A stretch of DNA of 27,704 nt from Erysipelotrichaceae bacterium (GTDB lineage: Bacteria; Bacillota_I; Bacilli_A; Erysipelotrichales; Erysipelotrichaceae). The first letter of the stretch is position 1. The number at the start of each line of letters is the position of its first letter. The DNA is taken from assembly GCA_017418585.1 (NCBI GenBank), contig JAFONG010000146.1, forward strand, positions 1 through 27,704, written 5' to 3'. Below are positions 15,481-22,029 of the stretch, piece after piece. The notes under the pieces are model-generated. The model did not search any database. It was not told where the DNA came from and worked only from the letters and a program-made list of their open reading frames with translations. The position numbers were made by a program, and so were the translations under genes.

Positions 15481-15770
15481 CGCAGAAACTCGGAATAAGC
15501 CTTTCTGCGATGACGGTAGTAGGAAGGAGCGGAGAAGTATTCCAGATACCATTTGCCGCTTCTTCCTTCAATCACTTCCTTCTGAATGATCAGTCTTTCT
15601 TTTTCACCTAACCCTTCCGCTACGTTTTCAATATGCGAGACGATACGACGATAGGCTTTCAGCCTTTCATAACTGGTATGAATGATGTCTTCTTCCGTCT
15701 CTTTGATGATACGCTTGCTGTTTAAATAGTTTCTTGACAGTAATTCAATTTCGAATTTTTCTTTATTCAT
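15471..15770 (-). CDS. Small helical protein with a sigma-70 region 4-like helix-turn-helix
   Basis: 99 residues, predicted almost fully helical, with no signal peptide or membrane span. The second half (GEKERLIIQKEVIEGRSGKWYLEYFSAPSYYRHRRKAYSEFLRCL, residues 55-99) reads like a helix-turn-helix of sigma-70 region 4: an 'E-R-I-I' turn, then SxxSYYRHRRKAxxEF as recognition helix. It may correspond to the MG284/MPN403 family of small proteins known from mollicutes, but I hold this loosely. A role in RNA polymerase binding or DNA binding is inference. It lies between hpf and ptsI, 49 nt after hpf, and probably shares the hpf transcript. A short hairpin covers its ribosome site. Confidence 0.72.
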   Translation of the reverse strand: MNKEKFEIELLSRNYLNSKRIIKETEEDIIHTSYERLKAYRRIVSHIENVAEGLGEKERLIIQKEVIEGRSGKWYLEYFSAPSYYRHRRKAYSEFLRCL

Positions 15771-15775
15771 GTTTT

Positions 15776-15793
15776 ATCCTTTTTTCAAAGGAT
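15776..15793 (-). promoter_or_regulatory. Hairpin covering the ribosome site of the 99-residue gene
   Basis: On the minus strand ATCCTTT, a GAAA tetraloop and AAAGGAT form a perfect 7-bp stem. The 3' arm is the Shine-Dalgarno AAAGGA, 5 nt before the ATG. No U-run follows, so it is not a terminator. Sequestration of the ribosome site is the simplest reading. Confidence 0.5.
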
Positions 15794-15819
15794 CAAAGAC
15801 ATCGTATCCGATAAATAAA

Positions 15820-16341
15820 CTATTCCGTAACTTCTAGAAGACCATATCCTCCGTCGTTTCTCTTGTAGACGACAGCCAGTCTTTCGCTGTCCGTGTCCTT
15901 GTATACAAAGAAGGAATGAGACAGCATCTCCATATGCATAATTGCCTCATCCAGTACCATTTCTTCCGCATAGACCGTCTTGGTCCTGACCGGCGTATCT
16001 TCATCAGTATCGTTTTCCACTACAAAGTTCTCCGCCAGAGAATCCTTGTGTCTTCTGGACAGACGTCCCTTCTGTCTTCTGATCTGATCCTCCAGCTTAT
16101 CGATCGCCAGATCGACCGCAGTCGAGAAATCCTCATGAACGACTTCTGATCTCATCAATCCTACTTTCGTAGGAACATTTACTTCTACTTTGAGGCCACC
16201 GTTATAAACCTTAACCGTTACTCTTGCGCTCTGACTCTCATCAATGACGACGTACTTGTTCAAAGCGGAGAGACGACCTTCGATCTTTTCTCTCATCTTG
16301 TCATTGACAGTCACATTTTCACCATAAATCGCGAATTTCAT
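15820..16341 (-). CDS. hpf: Long-form ribosome hibernation promoting factor
   Basis: Binds the 30S decoding region and drives 100S dimer formation in resting cells. The 173 residues have the N-terminal HPF/YfiA domain (MKFAIYGENVTVNDKMREKIEGRLSALNKY... to about 100), a variable acidic linker, then the C-terminal dimerization domain starting near VRTKTVYAEEMVLDEAIMHMEMLSHSFFVYKD and ending YGLLEVTE. This two-domain layout is the long form typical of Bacillota. GAGGAGG (16349-16355) lies 7 nt before the ATG. It begins 18 nt after the DUF2779 gene, so the two are probably co-transcribed, although a TAAAAT just upstream could give a second start. Confidence 0.95.
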   Translation of the reverse strand: MKFAIYGENVTVNDKMREKIEGRLSALNKYVVIDESQSARVTVKVYNGGLKVEVNVPTKVGLMRSEVVHEDFSTAVDLAIDKLEDQIRRQKGRLSRRHKDSLAENFVVENDTDEDTPVRTKTVYAEEMVLDEAIMHMEMLSHSFFVYKDTDSERLAVVYKRNDGGYGLLEVTE

Positions 16342-16359
16342 AAGTCTACCTCCTCTATT

Positions 16360-17811
16360 TTATTCAGACTCTACGACGAGTTTTATCAGCCATTTATAAA
16401 CCAGAAACAGTCCATAGGCATCCAGGGAACAGTATTCCTTCAGATTCTCTATGATCTCATTCCCGTTTTCTGCCGTGTTCTTATCGATATTACGCCAGTT
16501 GTATACCGCCTCCATGCCATCATAGATATCCAGAGAATCATAGGAATAGTTGGAACAGATATCTACCAGTTTCTTCAGCGTATAGTTTCCCTGCATTCTT
16601 ACGTCATAGACGTAGCCTTCCACAAACGGAACGGCAAGATCGGTGAAGCGGGCGATGATCCGATCCAGTTTTTCCTTATACATCGGGAAGATATCGCCAA
16701 GTTCCTGAAGTCTTAAACATTCCGCTCCCGTGGCGTTATAGGCCAGAATCGGCCCTTTTTCCGGCAGGTATTCAATCAGTGCTTCAACGAATTCCCTGCG
16801 GCAGTCTCCTGTAGATACGAAGGTGCGGTGTTCCATGTGCCCGTTTTCATCGATGTAGTACAGGGCGAATTCAAAACACAGTACATCCAAGGGTCTCATT
16901 TCCCGATAGGCGGGAATCAGATACCTGTCCCATTCGAAGTCGATAAAAGAGATCGGTCTGTCGTTAAGCTTCTTAAGCCACTGCCTTAACGCCAGACGGT
17001 CACAGAACAGCCCTCCATCCCTGGAAGCCATGATCTGGGCATACTGGACCTTGTTTCCCTCAACCTGTCCAGGATCGGCATCTTTCAGCAGTCTAATCCC
17101 CTCTTCGTACATCCTGTTTTTGTTCTGACTGGAAACCAGCGTCAGAATACTGTCGTCTTCCAGCAGCTGTTCATCCGGGAAACATTCGTCGTAGAATTCG
17201 CACAGCCCGTTCTGATGACAGGCACGGCTCTTCTGTGAAACGATTGTCTCAGATTCAGCCTGTTTCATTTTCCGGATCACGGATTCATAGTCGAATTCGC
17301 TCTGAATCACCTGTGCGAAAATGCTGCGGCCTTTAAAGGTATCCGTGCAAAGAAAGAGTTTCTTTGGATTCAGTCTGCCCCTGTTGACATAATCGCCGTT
17401 CATGTAGATGACAAAGATGTCGCTTACCGGGATCCCCTGTTTCTTCAGAAGCTGGGTACAGATCCGGTAATTGATCAGATCCAGATCCTTGATCTGGGTC
17501 CCGTAATAGACAAAATACAGATCAAAACCTCTGTATGTCTTATGAATAAAAGGAACGTTTATCCTCAGTTCATCTTCCACGAAACGCGGATGAACGAACC
17601 AGTCGTAGTCTTTTTTCGCTTCCAGAAACTTCTCCGGAGGATCGTTTCTTTCACCGGTGAAACATTCTTCTATACCCAAAAACTCTTTGATCAGATCGAC
17701 AATGTTTTCATCTGACCTTAAGTAAGGACGATATGGATTGCTGGAGTTTATGCTATAAAAGTAGTAACGCGGACAACGTATGAACTTTTTGATATCACTG
17801 ATATGATACAT
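16360..17811 (-). CDS. DUF2779 protein: Cas4-like cysteine cluster plus DEDD exonuclease-like domain
   Basis: 483 residues from ATG 17811, chosen because GAGG sits 5 nt upstream; the GTG two codons earlier would overlap that site. Residues ~1-215 look like a Cas4/RecB-type N-terminal domain: ISDIKKFIRCPRYYFY with Cys13, then a distal trio Cys198, Cys204, Cys210 (ACHQNGLCEFYDECF), the spacing pattern of a 4Fe-4S nuclease. I could not find a clear intact PD-(D/E)XK core between them. Residues ~285-480 are the DUF2779 domain, a DnaQ-like fold: ISFIDFEW (Asp291, Glu293), ILAYNATGAECLRL, FTDLAVPF (Asp391) and EYCSLDAYGL (Asp464). A nucleic-acid processing role is inferred. Its partner on the transcript is hpf. 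Confidence 0.82.
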   Translation of the reverse strand: MYHISDIKKFIRCPRYYFYSINSSNPYRPYLRSDENIVDLIKEFLGIEECFTGERNDPPEKFLEAKKDYDWFVHPRFVEDELRINVPFIHKTYRGFDLYFVYYGTQIKDLDLINYRICTQLLKKQGIPVSDIFVIYMNGDYVNRGRLNPKKLFLCTDTFKGRSIFAQVIQSEFDYESVIRKMKQAESETIVSQKSRACHQNGLCEFYDECFPDEQLLEDDSILTLVSSQNKNRMYEEGIRLLKDADPGQVEGNKVQYAQIMASRDGGLFCDRLALRQWLKKLNDRPISFIDFEWDRYLIPAYREMRPLDVLCFEFALYYIDENGHMEHRTFVSTGDCRREFVEALIEYLPEKGPILAYNATGAECLRLQELGDIFPMYKEKLDRIIARFTDLAVPFVEGYVYDVRMQGNYTLKKLVDICSNYSYDSLDIYDGMEAVYNWRNIDKNTAENGNEIIENLKEYCSLDAYGLFLVYKWLIKLVVESE

Positions 17812-17827
17812 ATCCACCTCTAATTTG

Positions 17828-17836
17828 ATTATAACA
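17828..17836 (-). promoter_or_regulatory. Extended -10 promoter of the DUF2779-hpf transcript
   Basis: TGTTATAAT on the minus strand gives a TGn extended -10, 16 nt before the DUF2779 ATG. The 17-bp-upstream hexamer (TCGTAA) is a poor -35, as expected for this promoter class. Its upstream part abuts the trkH terminator on the same strand side. Confidence 0.6.
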
Positions 17837-17840
17837 TACG

Positions 17841-17862
17841 AAAAAAGGTCTTACGACCTTTT
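17841..17862 (-). terminator. Intrinsic terminator of the trk operon
   Basis: On the minus strand AAAAGGTC / GACCTTTT pair around GTAA, followed by TTCG. It starts 2-3 nt after the trkH stop. Confidence 0.9.
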
Positions 17863-17864
17863 GC

Positions 17865-19328
17865 TTAAATATTCTCTTTTCTTTTGATGTCTTTGAATAC
17901 CCTGAATATGGATTCAAACACGACCATGATCTCCAGTCTGCCCAGAAACATGCCGATAATTGCCGTCCAAAGGATCACCGGACTGGCGCTGTAGCCGGTT
18001 ATGCCCAGGGATAGACCGACTGTCGAGATGGCCGATGCGAATTCAAACATAGAATCCTGAAGCGAATATCCATACAGGGTAAATATCAGCGATCCGGCGA
18101 AAAACAGGATCAGATAAAACAGGATGTAGCTCGTCATGGAAGAGATCTCCGAATCGGTCAGTTCCTGTTTCTTGCCTATTCTTTCGATGTAATGCGTTTT
18201 GATCATGCGTCTGTTAGAAACGGTATCTTTAAGAGAATAGTAGATTCCTTTCAATGCAACAATGATTCGATACTGCTTGATACCGCCGCCGGTAGACTCG
18301 AGATTCCCTCCGAACAGCATAAGCAGGATCATGAAAGTGATGAATCCGCTTGGAAGCAGCGACATGTCTTTCACGGAAATAAATCCGGTCGTAGTGATGC
18401 TGGTAACAAACTGGAACAGAGCGACGCGGATCGCTTCAGGTGCATGATCGGTAAAATGATATTGCAGCAGATTCAAAGCCATAAGCGGAAAAACGGAAAT
18501 AAAGACAACGATAAAGAACTTGCTTTCGCAATGATGCCAGATATTTCTGAATTTTCTTCTTACCAGGCTAAGATGCAGCAGGAAATTGGTCTGTCCCAGC
18601 AGCATCAGCAATATCGTTACGATCTCTATTCCGATGGAATGATAGGCATAGATGCTTTCATTACGTACGGAGAAACCTCCTGTAGACAGAGCAGCGATCG
18701 ATGTATTCACCGCATCGAACAGAGGCATTCCCAGGAAAGTATAGGCAACGATTCCAAATAGAATGTATGCGGAATAGAAGGTCAGGATCAGTCTGGCGGA
18801 TTTGGCCAGATTCGGCATCAGTCTGTCGTTGTGCCCTTCGGCGTTGTACAGATTCAGACCGTATTTGTCAGAAAAAGCGCAGGTCAGGATCAGAACCAGA
18901 CCTACTCCGCCGACAAACAGAGTAATGCTTCTGAAAAGAAGAAATACATGAGGGGTGTTCTCGACATCGACAACGGAAAGACCTGTCGTAGAGAAACCGC
19001 TGGTCATTTCGAATGCGGCCTGTGTAAAGCTGTAGTCTCCCTTAAGCATCCATGGTACTGTACTGATCAGAATAGCGCAGAGCCAGATCAGTACGACCAG
19101 CAAGGCGTCATAGTGTCTTTCCAGACGGATGATCTCCGTTTTTCTCAGCGAATGATGAACCAGCCCGCCGCAAAGGATCGCGCAGAATCCCGGTATCAGA
19201 AAGCATGACGCATAAGAGATCTCCTCGGGATAAAATGGCAGGATCACCAGCGGCAGAAGCTGAATAAATCCCGTAACAACGATAAAAATACTTAGATAAA
19301 AGAAAACAAGACGGTAATGTTTATTCAT
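17865..19328 (-). CDS. trkH: TrkH/KtrB family potassium uptake membrane subunit
   Basis: 487-residue ion-conducting subunit of a Trk/Ktr potassium uptake system, with about ten membrane segments. Four pore-loop (selectivity filter) segments are visible in order: TSGFSTTGLSV, ALSTGGFSV, SITTTGFISV and AISTVGLSLG; each has the filter glycine. The start is ATG 19328, sharing one base with the stop of the gene before it (TAATG), so its synthesis is coupled to the regulatory subunits. Length is closer to TrkH (~480) than to KtrB (~450). The C-terminus is short and basic (FKDIKRKENI), where gating subunits contact it. Transport energetics cannot be read from sequence. Confidence 0.94.
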   Translation of the reverse strand: MNKHYRLVFFYLSIFIVVTGFIQLLPLVILPFYPEEISYASCFLIPGFCAILCGGLVHHSLRKTEIIRLERHYDALLVVLIWLCAILISTVPWMLKGDYSFTQAAFEMTSGFSTTGLSVVDVENTPHVFLLFRSITLFVGGVGLVLILTCAFSDKYGLNLYNAEGHNDRLMPNLAKSARLILTFYSAYILFGIVAYTFLGMPLFDAVNTSIAALSTGGFSVRNESIYAYHSIGIEIVTILLMLLGQTNFLLHLSLVRRKFRNIWHHCESKFFIVVFISVFPLMALNLLQYHFTDHAPEAIRVALFQFVTSITTTGFISVKDMSLLPSGFITFMILLMLFGGNLESTGGGIKQYRIIVALKGIYYSLKDTVSNRRMIKTHYIERIGKKQELTDSEISSMTSYILFYLILFFAGSLIFTLYGYSLQDSMFEFASAISTVGLSLGITGYSASPVILWTAIIGMFLGRLEIMVVFESIFRVFKDIKRKENI

Positions 19329-19990
19329 TATTTCTTCCTTTTGAATACCTTAAGAACCGCTTCTCTGTTCTCTTCGTTGGTCACCAGCAGAACTTTATCA
19401 TCAGCCATCAGCTGGGTATTGCCGTTTGGAATGATGGACTTCTGTCCGCGGATAATGACGCTGATACTTCCGATATCCGATATGCCGATGTCCTTCAGGC
19501 ACATTCCTTCGACACGCAGTTTATCCGTTATTTTTAGTTCAACAATGATTATTTTCTCGTCTTCCAGACTGAGCGAATTGATCAGGTTTTCGATAGAGGC
19601 GGCATTCCTGATCTGTTCACCGAGAATGTAGGTTGAACTAAGAACGCTGTCGATGCCCAGTTCCTTGAATATGTCTACGTTTTTAGGATTAGTTACCGTT
19701 GAAATACAGCGTTTCACATTCAAAAGCTTCTTTGCCGTCTGACAGGCAACGTAGTTTTCCATGTCGTTCTTGGATAAAGCAATGAAGAGTTCCGCGTTTT
19801 CAGCCCCGACTTCCCGCAGATCGCTTTCTCTGGTTGCCTGTCCATACATGACAGGGATGTCGTTATTCATGCTTAGATAGCGGCAGGCTTCTTCCCGGTT
19901 GTTGATTACGATCAGATCGTTATACCGGTTGTGGTATTTATGAATGATGTAATCTGCGCTGTGCATGCCGTTGGCAATCACGATCTTCAT
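19328..19990 (-). CDS. TrkA-like regulatory subunit with degenerate nucleotide loop (RCK_N + RCK_C)
   Basis: 220 residues: a Rossmann-like RCK_N domain (1-~130) followed by an RCK_C domain (~140-220, ELKITDKLRVEGMCLKDIGISDIGSISVI...DDKVLLVTNEEN). The glycine-rich loop that binds NAD(H)/ATP in TrkA proteins (GxGxxG) is IANGMHS here, keeping only the middle glycine. Parts of the fold remain (GQATRESDLREVGAENAELFIALSKNDMENYVACQTAK). I infer that it cannot bind nucleotide like its partner and mainly supplies the C-terminal regulatory domain. It overlaps the upstream trkA gene by four bases (ATGA) and trkH by one, so the three form one translational unit. Confidence 0.88.
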   Translation of the reverse strand: MKIVIANGMHSADYIIHKYHNRYNDLIVINNREEACRYLSMNNDIPVMYGQATRESDLREVGAENAELFIALSKNDMENYVACQTAKKLLNVKRCISTVTNPKNVDIFKELGIDSVLSSTYILGEQIRNAASIENLINSLSLEDEKIIIVELKITDKLRVEGMCLKDIGISDIGSISVIIRGQKSIIPNGNTQLMADDKVLLVTNEENREAVLKVFKRKK

Positions 19991-20400
19991 TTCTTTTCTC
20001 CTTTCATCAGATCTGAAAACTCGTTTAGAGACAGATCAAAAGGACAGATACAACGGACGTTCTCGTTGACGATCTTGATTTTTCTGGAATCGGTGAGACG
20101 TATGTAGATCTCTTTCAATCCGTACCGCTTGATGCAGATATCGGAAAGAAAGATATTCGTATTGTCGTCATCGGTAACAAATAAGGCTCTATCGACATCC
20201 TTGATCCCATTCTCTTCCAGGAAAGAAAGATCCGTAGCATCACCCGTTTCAACAAAACCGCTGAAATCATCGAGTTTAGCGATTTTTTCTTTATTCTTAT
20301 CGATTAAAAGAACGTTTCTGTTCTCTTTCTGCAGTTTTTTGGCGATATTGCTTCCAATCCGTCCTGCTCCAACAACGATCGTATTAACATTGCTGCTCAT
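19987..20400 (-). CDS. trkA: TrkA-like subunit, nucleotide-binding RCK_N domain only
   Basis: 137-residue cytoplasmic regulatory subunit for TrkH. It is essentially one RCK_N domain: NTIVVGAGRIGSNIAKKLQ with an intact GxGxxG (Gly11, Gly13, Gly16), an acidic end of beta-2 (LLIDKNKEK), then GDATDLSFLEENGIKDVDRALFVTDDDNTNIFLSDICIK. It stops about where RCK_C would begin, ending FDLSLNEFSDLMKGEKK. E. coli TrkA carries two RCK_N/RCK_C units in one chain; here the ligand-binding half and the other half are separate proteins. GGGGG (20408-20412) is the ribosome site. It is first in the operon, behind a promoter and a ~100-nt structured leader. Confidence 0.88.
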   Translation of the reverse strand: MSSNVNTIVVGAGRIGSNIAKKLQKENRNVLLIDKNKEKIAKLDDFSGFVETGDATDLSFLEENGIKDVDRALFVTDDDNTNIFLSDICIKRYGLKEIYIRLTDSRKIKIVNENVRCICPFDLSLNEFSDLMKGEKK

Positions 20401-20504
20401 AATTCATCCCCCAGATTCCGGTGACTGATTTACCGTATGCTTTAATGCGGTTTTTTGTCATCACCCGATAAATAATGATAAGCATCAGAAACGATGCTTT
20501 CATG
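20401..20504 (-). promoter_or_regulatory. Structured 5' leader of the trk operon
   Basis: The ~104-nt leader can fold on the minus strand. A perfect 7-bp hairpin AAGCATC / GATGCTT (loop GTTTCT, nt 20480-20499) comes first. A second arm pair GGTGA / TCACC (20461-20465 with 20420-20424) then encloses ACCG / CGGT (20448-20451 with 20432-20435). The last strand ends just before the GGGGG ribosome site. It does not match the ydaO c-di-AMP riboswitch motifs I know. Regulation of potassium uptake through this leader is a guess. Confidence 0.4.
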
Positions 20505-20510
20505 GAAAAT

Positions 20511-20539
20511 ATTATAATCACTTAATCTCTTTTTCACAA
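20511..20539 (-). promoter_or_regulatory. trk operon promoter
   Basis: TTGTGA (20534-20539), exactly 17 bp, then TATAAT (20511-20516) on the minus strand. The predicted start is near nt 20504. It lies just beyond the terminator of the mgl operon. Confidence 0.78.
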
Positions 20540-20551
20540 GATTCCCTGAAA

Positions 20552-20577
20552 GGGCAAAAAGGATCGCTAGATCCTTT
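20552..20577 (-). terminator. Terminator at the end of the mgl operon
   Basis: On the minus strand AAAGGATC / GATCCTTT form a perfect 8-bp stem around TAGC, and the run continues TTGCCC. It lies about 34 nt after the stop of the Flg_new-domain gene. The U-tract is short, so some read-through into the trk operon is possible. Confidence 0.75.
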
Positions 20578-20610
20578 CAAGTAAAACCAACTCAATTCCA
20601 GTTCTAAAGA

Positions 20611-21000
20611 CTAATCTTCTATCCAGCAGGCATAAAGCTTCATGGAACCGCTGATTTCCATATTCTCGTCCCATAAAGCTGTACAATCGGGAGATATCGA
20701 CCATCCTTCGAATAAATACCCTTCTCTTTCCGGAATCTGCATGTCGATTTTCTCGCCATACATCTTCTTCTGTGCTTCTACAGGCGTTCCGCCTCTGGCG
20801 TCATATTCGATAAGAAAACCGCGGTTGTTTAATCCGATCACCAGGGCCAGGATCAGAAGCACAGCAAGGACCGCTATAATGCGATCCAAAGTCTTAACGG
20901 AGATATGAATGTCTTTGTAAATGTTATGCAAACTAAGAGGCGAAACCGCAGTTTCGCCTTCCTTGTTTTCGTTTTTTTCTTTTATCTCTTTCTCTTCCAT
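20611..21000 (-). CDS. Single-pass membrane protein with one Flg_new (Listeria-Bacteroides/InlB B-type) repeat
   Basis: 129 residues. A charged cytoplasmic tail (1-39) precedes one transmembrane helix (about 40-57, IIAVLAVLLILALVIGL) and an outside domain (62-126). That domain follows the Flg_new repeat: FLIEYDARGGTPVE, YGEKIDMQIPEREGYLFEGW, then LYACW. Cys106 and Cys125 could form a disulfide. Such repeats are usually found in large secreted adhesins and enzymes, often in tandem; a single copy on a membrane stub is unusual. Its ATG shares one base with the mglC stop (TAATG), placing it in the sugar-transport operon. I infer a surface accessory to the importer. No known function. Confidence 0.85.
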   Translation of the reverse strand: MEEKEIKEKNENKEGETAVSPLSLHNIYKDIHISVKTLDRIIAVLAVLLILALVIGLNNRGFLIEYDARGGTPVEAQKKMYGEKIDMQIPEREGYLFEGWSISPDCTALWDENMEISGSMKLYACWIED

Positions 21001-22016
21001 TATTTCTTGGTAAGATACTTACGCATATCTATCGCACAGGCGATCAGAATGATCAGACCCTTGATGATATACAGCATGTTGGCTGAAACAGAAAGGAAGT
21101 TCAGACCTGTAAAGATGACCTGCAGAAGCAGAACGCCGACAAGAACGCCGGAAATCTTTCCTGTACCGCCGACAAATGATACGCCGCCGATGACGCAGGC
21201 TGAGATTGCATCAGATTCATAGTTCTGACCGGTTGCGGCTGTTGCAGAACCGATACGTGCAGCATCAAAGAAACCGGTAATCGCATACATGACGCCCGCC
21301 AGCATGAATACCATGATGATGGTCTTCTTGACATTAACACCGGATACTTCGGCTGCAGTCGGGTTGGAACCTACGGCAAACATGTTTTTTCCAAAAACGG
21401 TCTTGTTCCAGATAAACCAGATGATGACCGTGAAGATCAGGGCATACAGGACATACATTGGGACGGATACGGTTCCGATCTTGAACAGTGTTCCGGTAAT
21501 CAGTTCCTTGTAAGGCTCGATCATGCCGGAAAGAGACATGCCGTTGTTGGTTCCTCCCTGCATGTACAGCAGGATGATGCCATAGGTTATCAGCTGTGTA
21601 GAGAGCGTTACGATATAAGGATGCAGAGAGAATTCCGCTACGGAGAATCCGTTGACGAAACCGATCAGGGCTCCTACCGCGATGACAATCAGCAGCACCA
21701 GAGGAATAGGCAAAGCCTGAGTCAGCTGCGGCCAGATCTTGGATACGTTAGTCAGCAGTGATGCGGTTATGACCGATGAAAGACCGACGATTCTGCCGGC
21801 GGAAATATCCGTTCCTGCAAGTACGATACATCCGGCAATACCTAAGGCGATCGGCAGTTTTGCTGCAGTCAGTGAAAGGATGTTTATGATTGAAGCGACA
21901 CCAAGGAACTTAGGCCTTTTTATCGCAACATAAATGACAACCAATGCGATAATGATATACATCGCATTGTTCAGAATCAGGTCTAGAATTTTTTTTCTGT
22001 CTATTTTCTTATTCAT
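21000..22016 (-). CDS. mglC: Galactose/methyl-galactoside ABC transporter permease MglC
   Basis: 338-residue BPD_transp_2 (RbsC/MglC class) permease of a CUT2 sugar importer, expected as a homodimer, with 8-10 membrane spans. Typical segments are IALGIAGCIVLAGTDISAGR, NGFSVAEFSLHPYIVTLSTQ, FAVGSNPTAAEVSGVNVKKT and GASACVIGGVSF-like (DAISACVIGGVSFVGGTGK). ATG 22016 is preferred over the frame opening at 22049: GGGGG (22022-22026) lies 5 nt upstream, and the earlier Met codons fall inside mglA. It starts 13 nt after mglA. The MglA and MglB partners support galactose/glucose over ribose. Confidence 0.93.
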   Translation of the reverse strand: MNKKIDRKKILDLILNNAMYIIIALVVIYVAIKRPKFLGVASIINILSLTAAKLPIALGIAGCIVLAGTDISAGRIVGLSSVITASLLTNVSKIWPQLTQALPIPLVLLIVIAVGALIGFVNGFSVAEFSLHPYIVTLSTQLITYGIILLYMQGGTNNGMSLSGMIEPYKELITGTLFKIGTVSVPMYVLYALIFTVIIWFIWNKTVFGKNMFAVGSNPTAAEVSGVNVKKTIIMVFMLAGVMYAITGFFDAARIGSATAATGQNYESDAISACVIGGVSFVGGTGKISGVLVGVLLLQVIFTGLNFLSVSANMLYIIKGLIILIACAIDMRKYLTKK

Positions 22017-22029
22017 GGAAACCCCCTTA

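Noticed and set aside
20401..20504. c-di-AMP (ydaO) riboswitch ahead of trkA
   Set aside because: Expected by gene context, but the conserved ydaO sequence blocks are absent; kept only as an unassigned leader.
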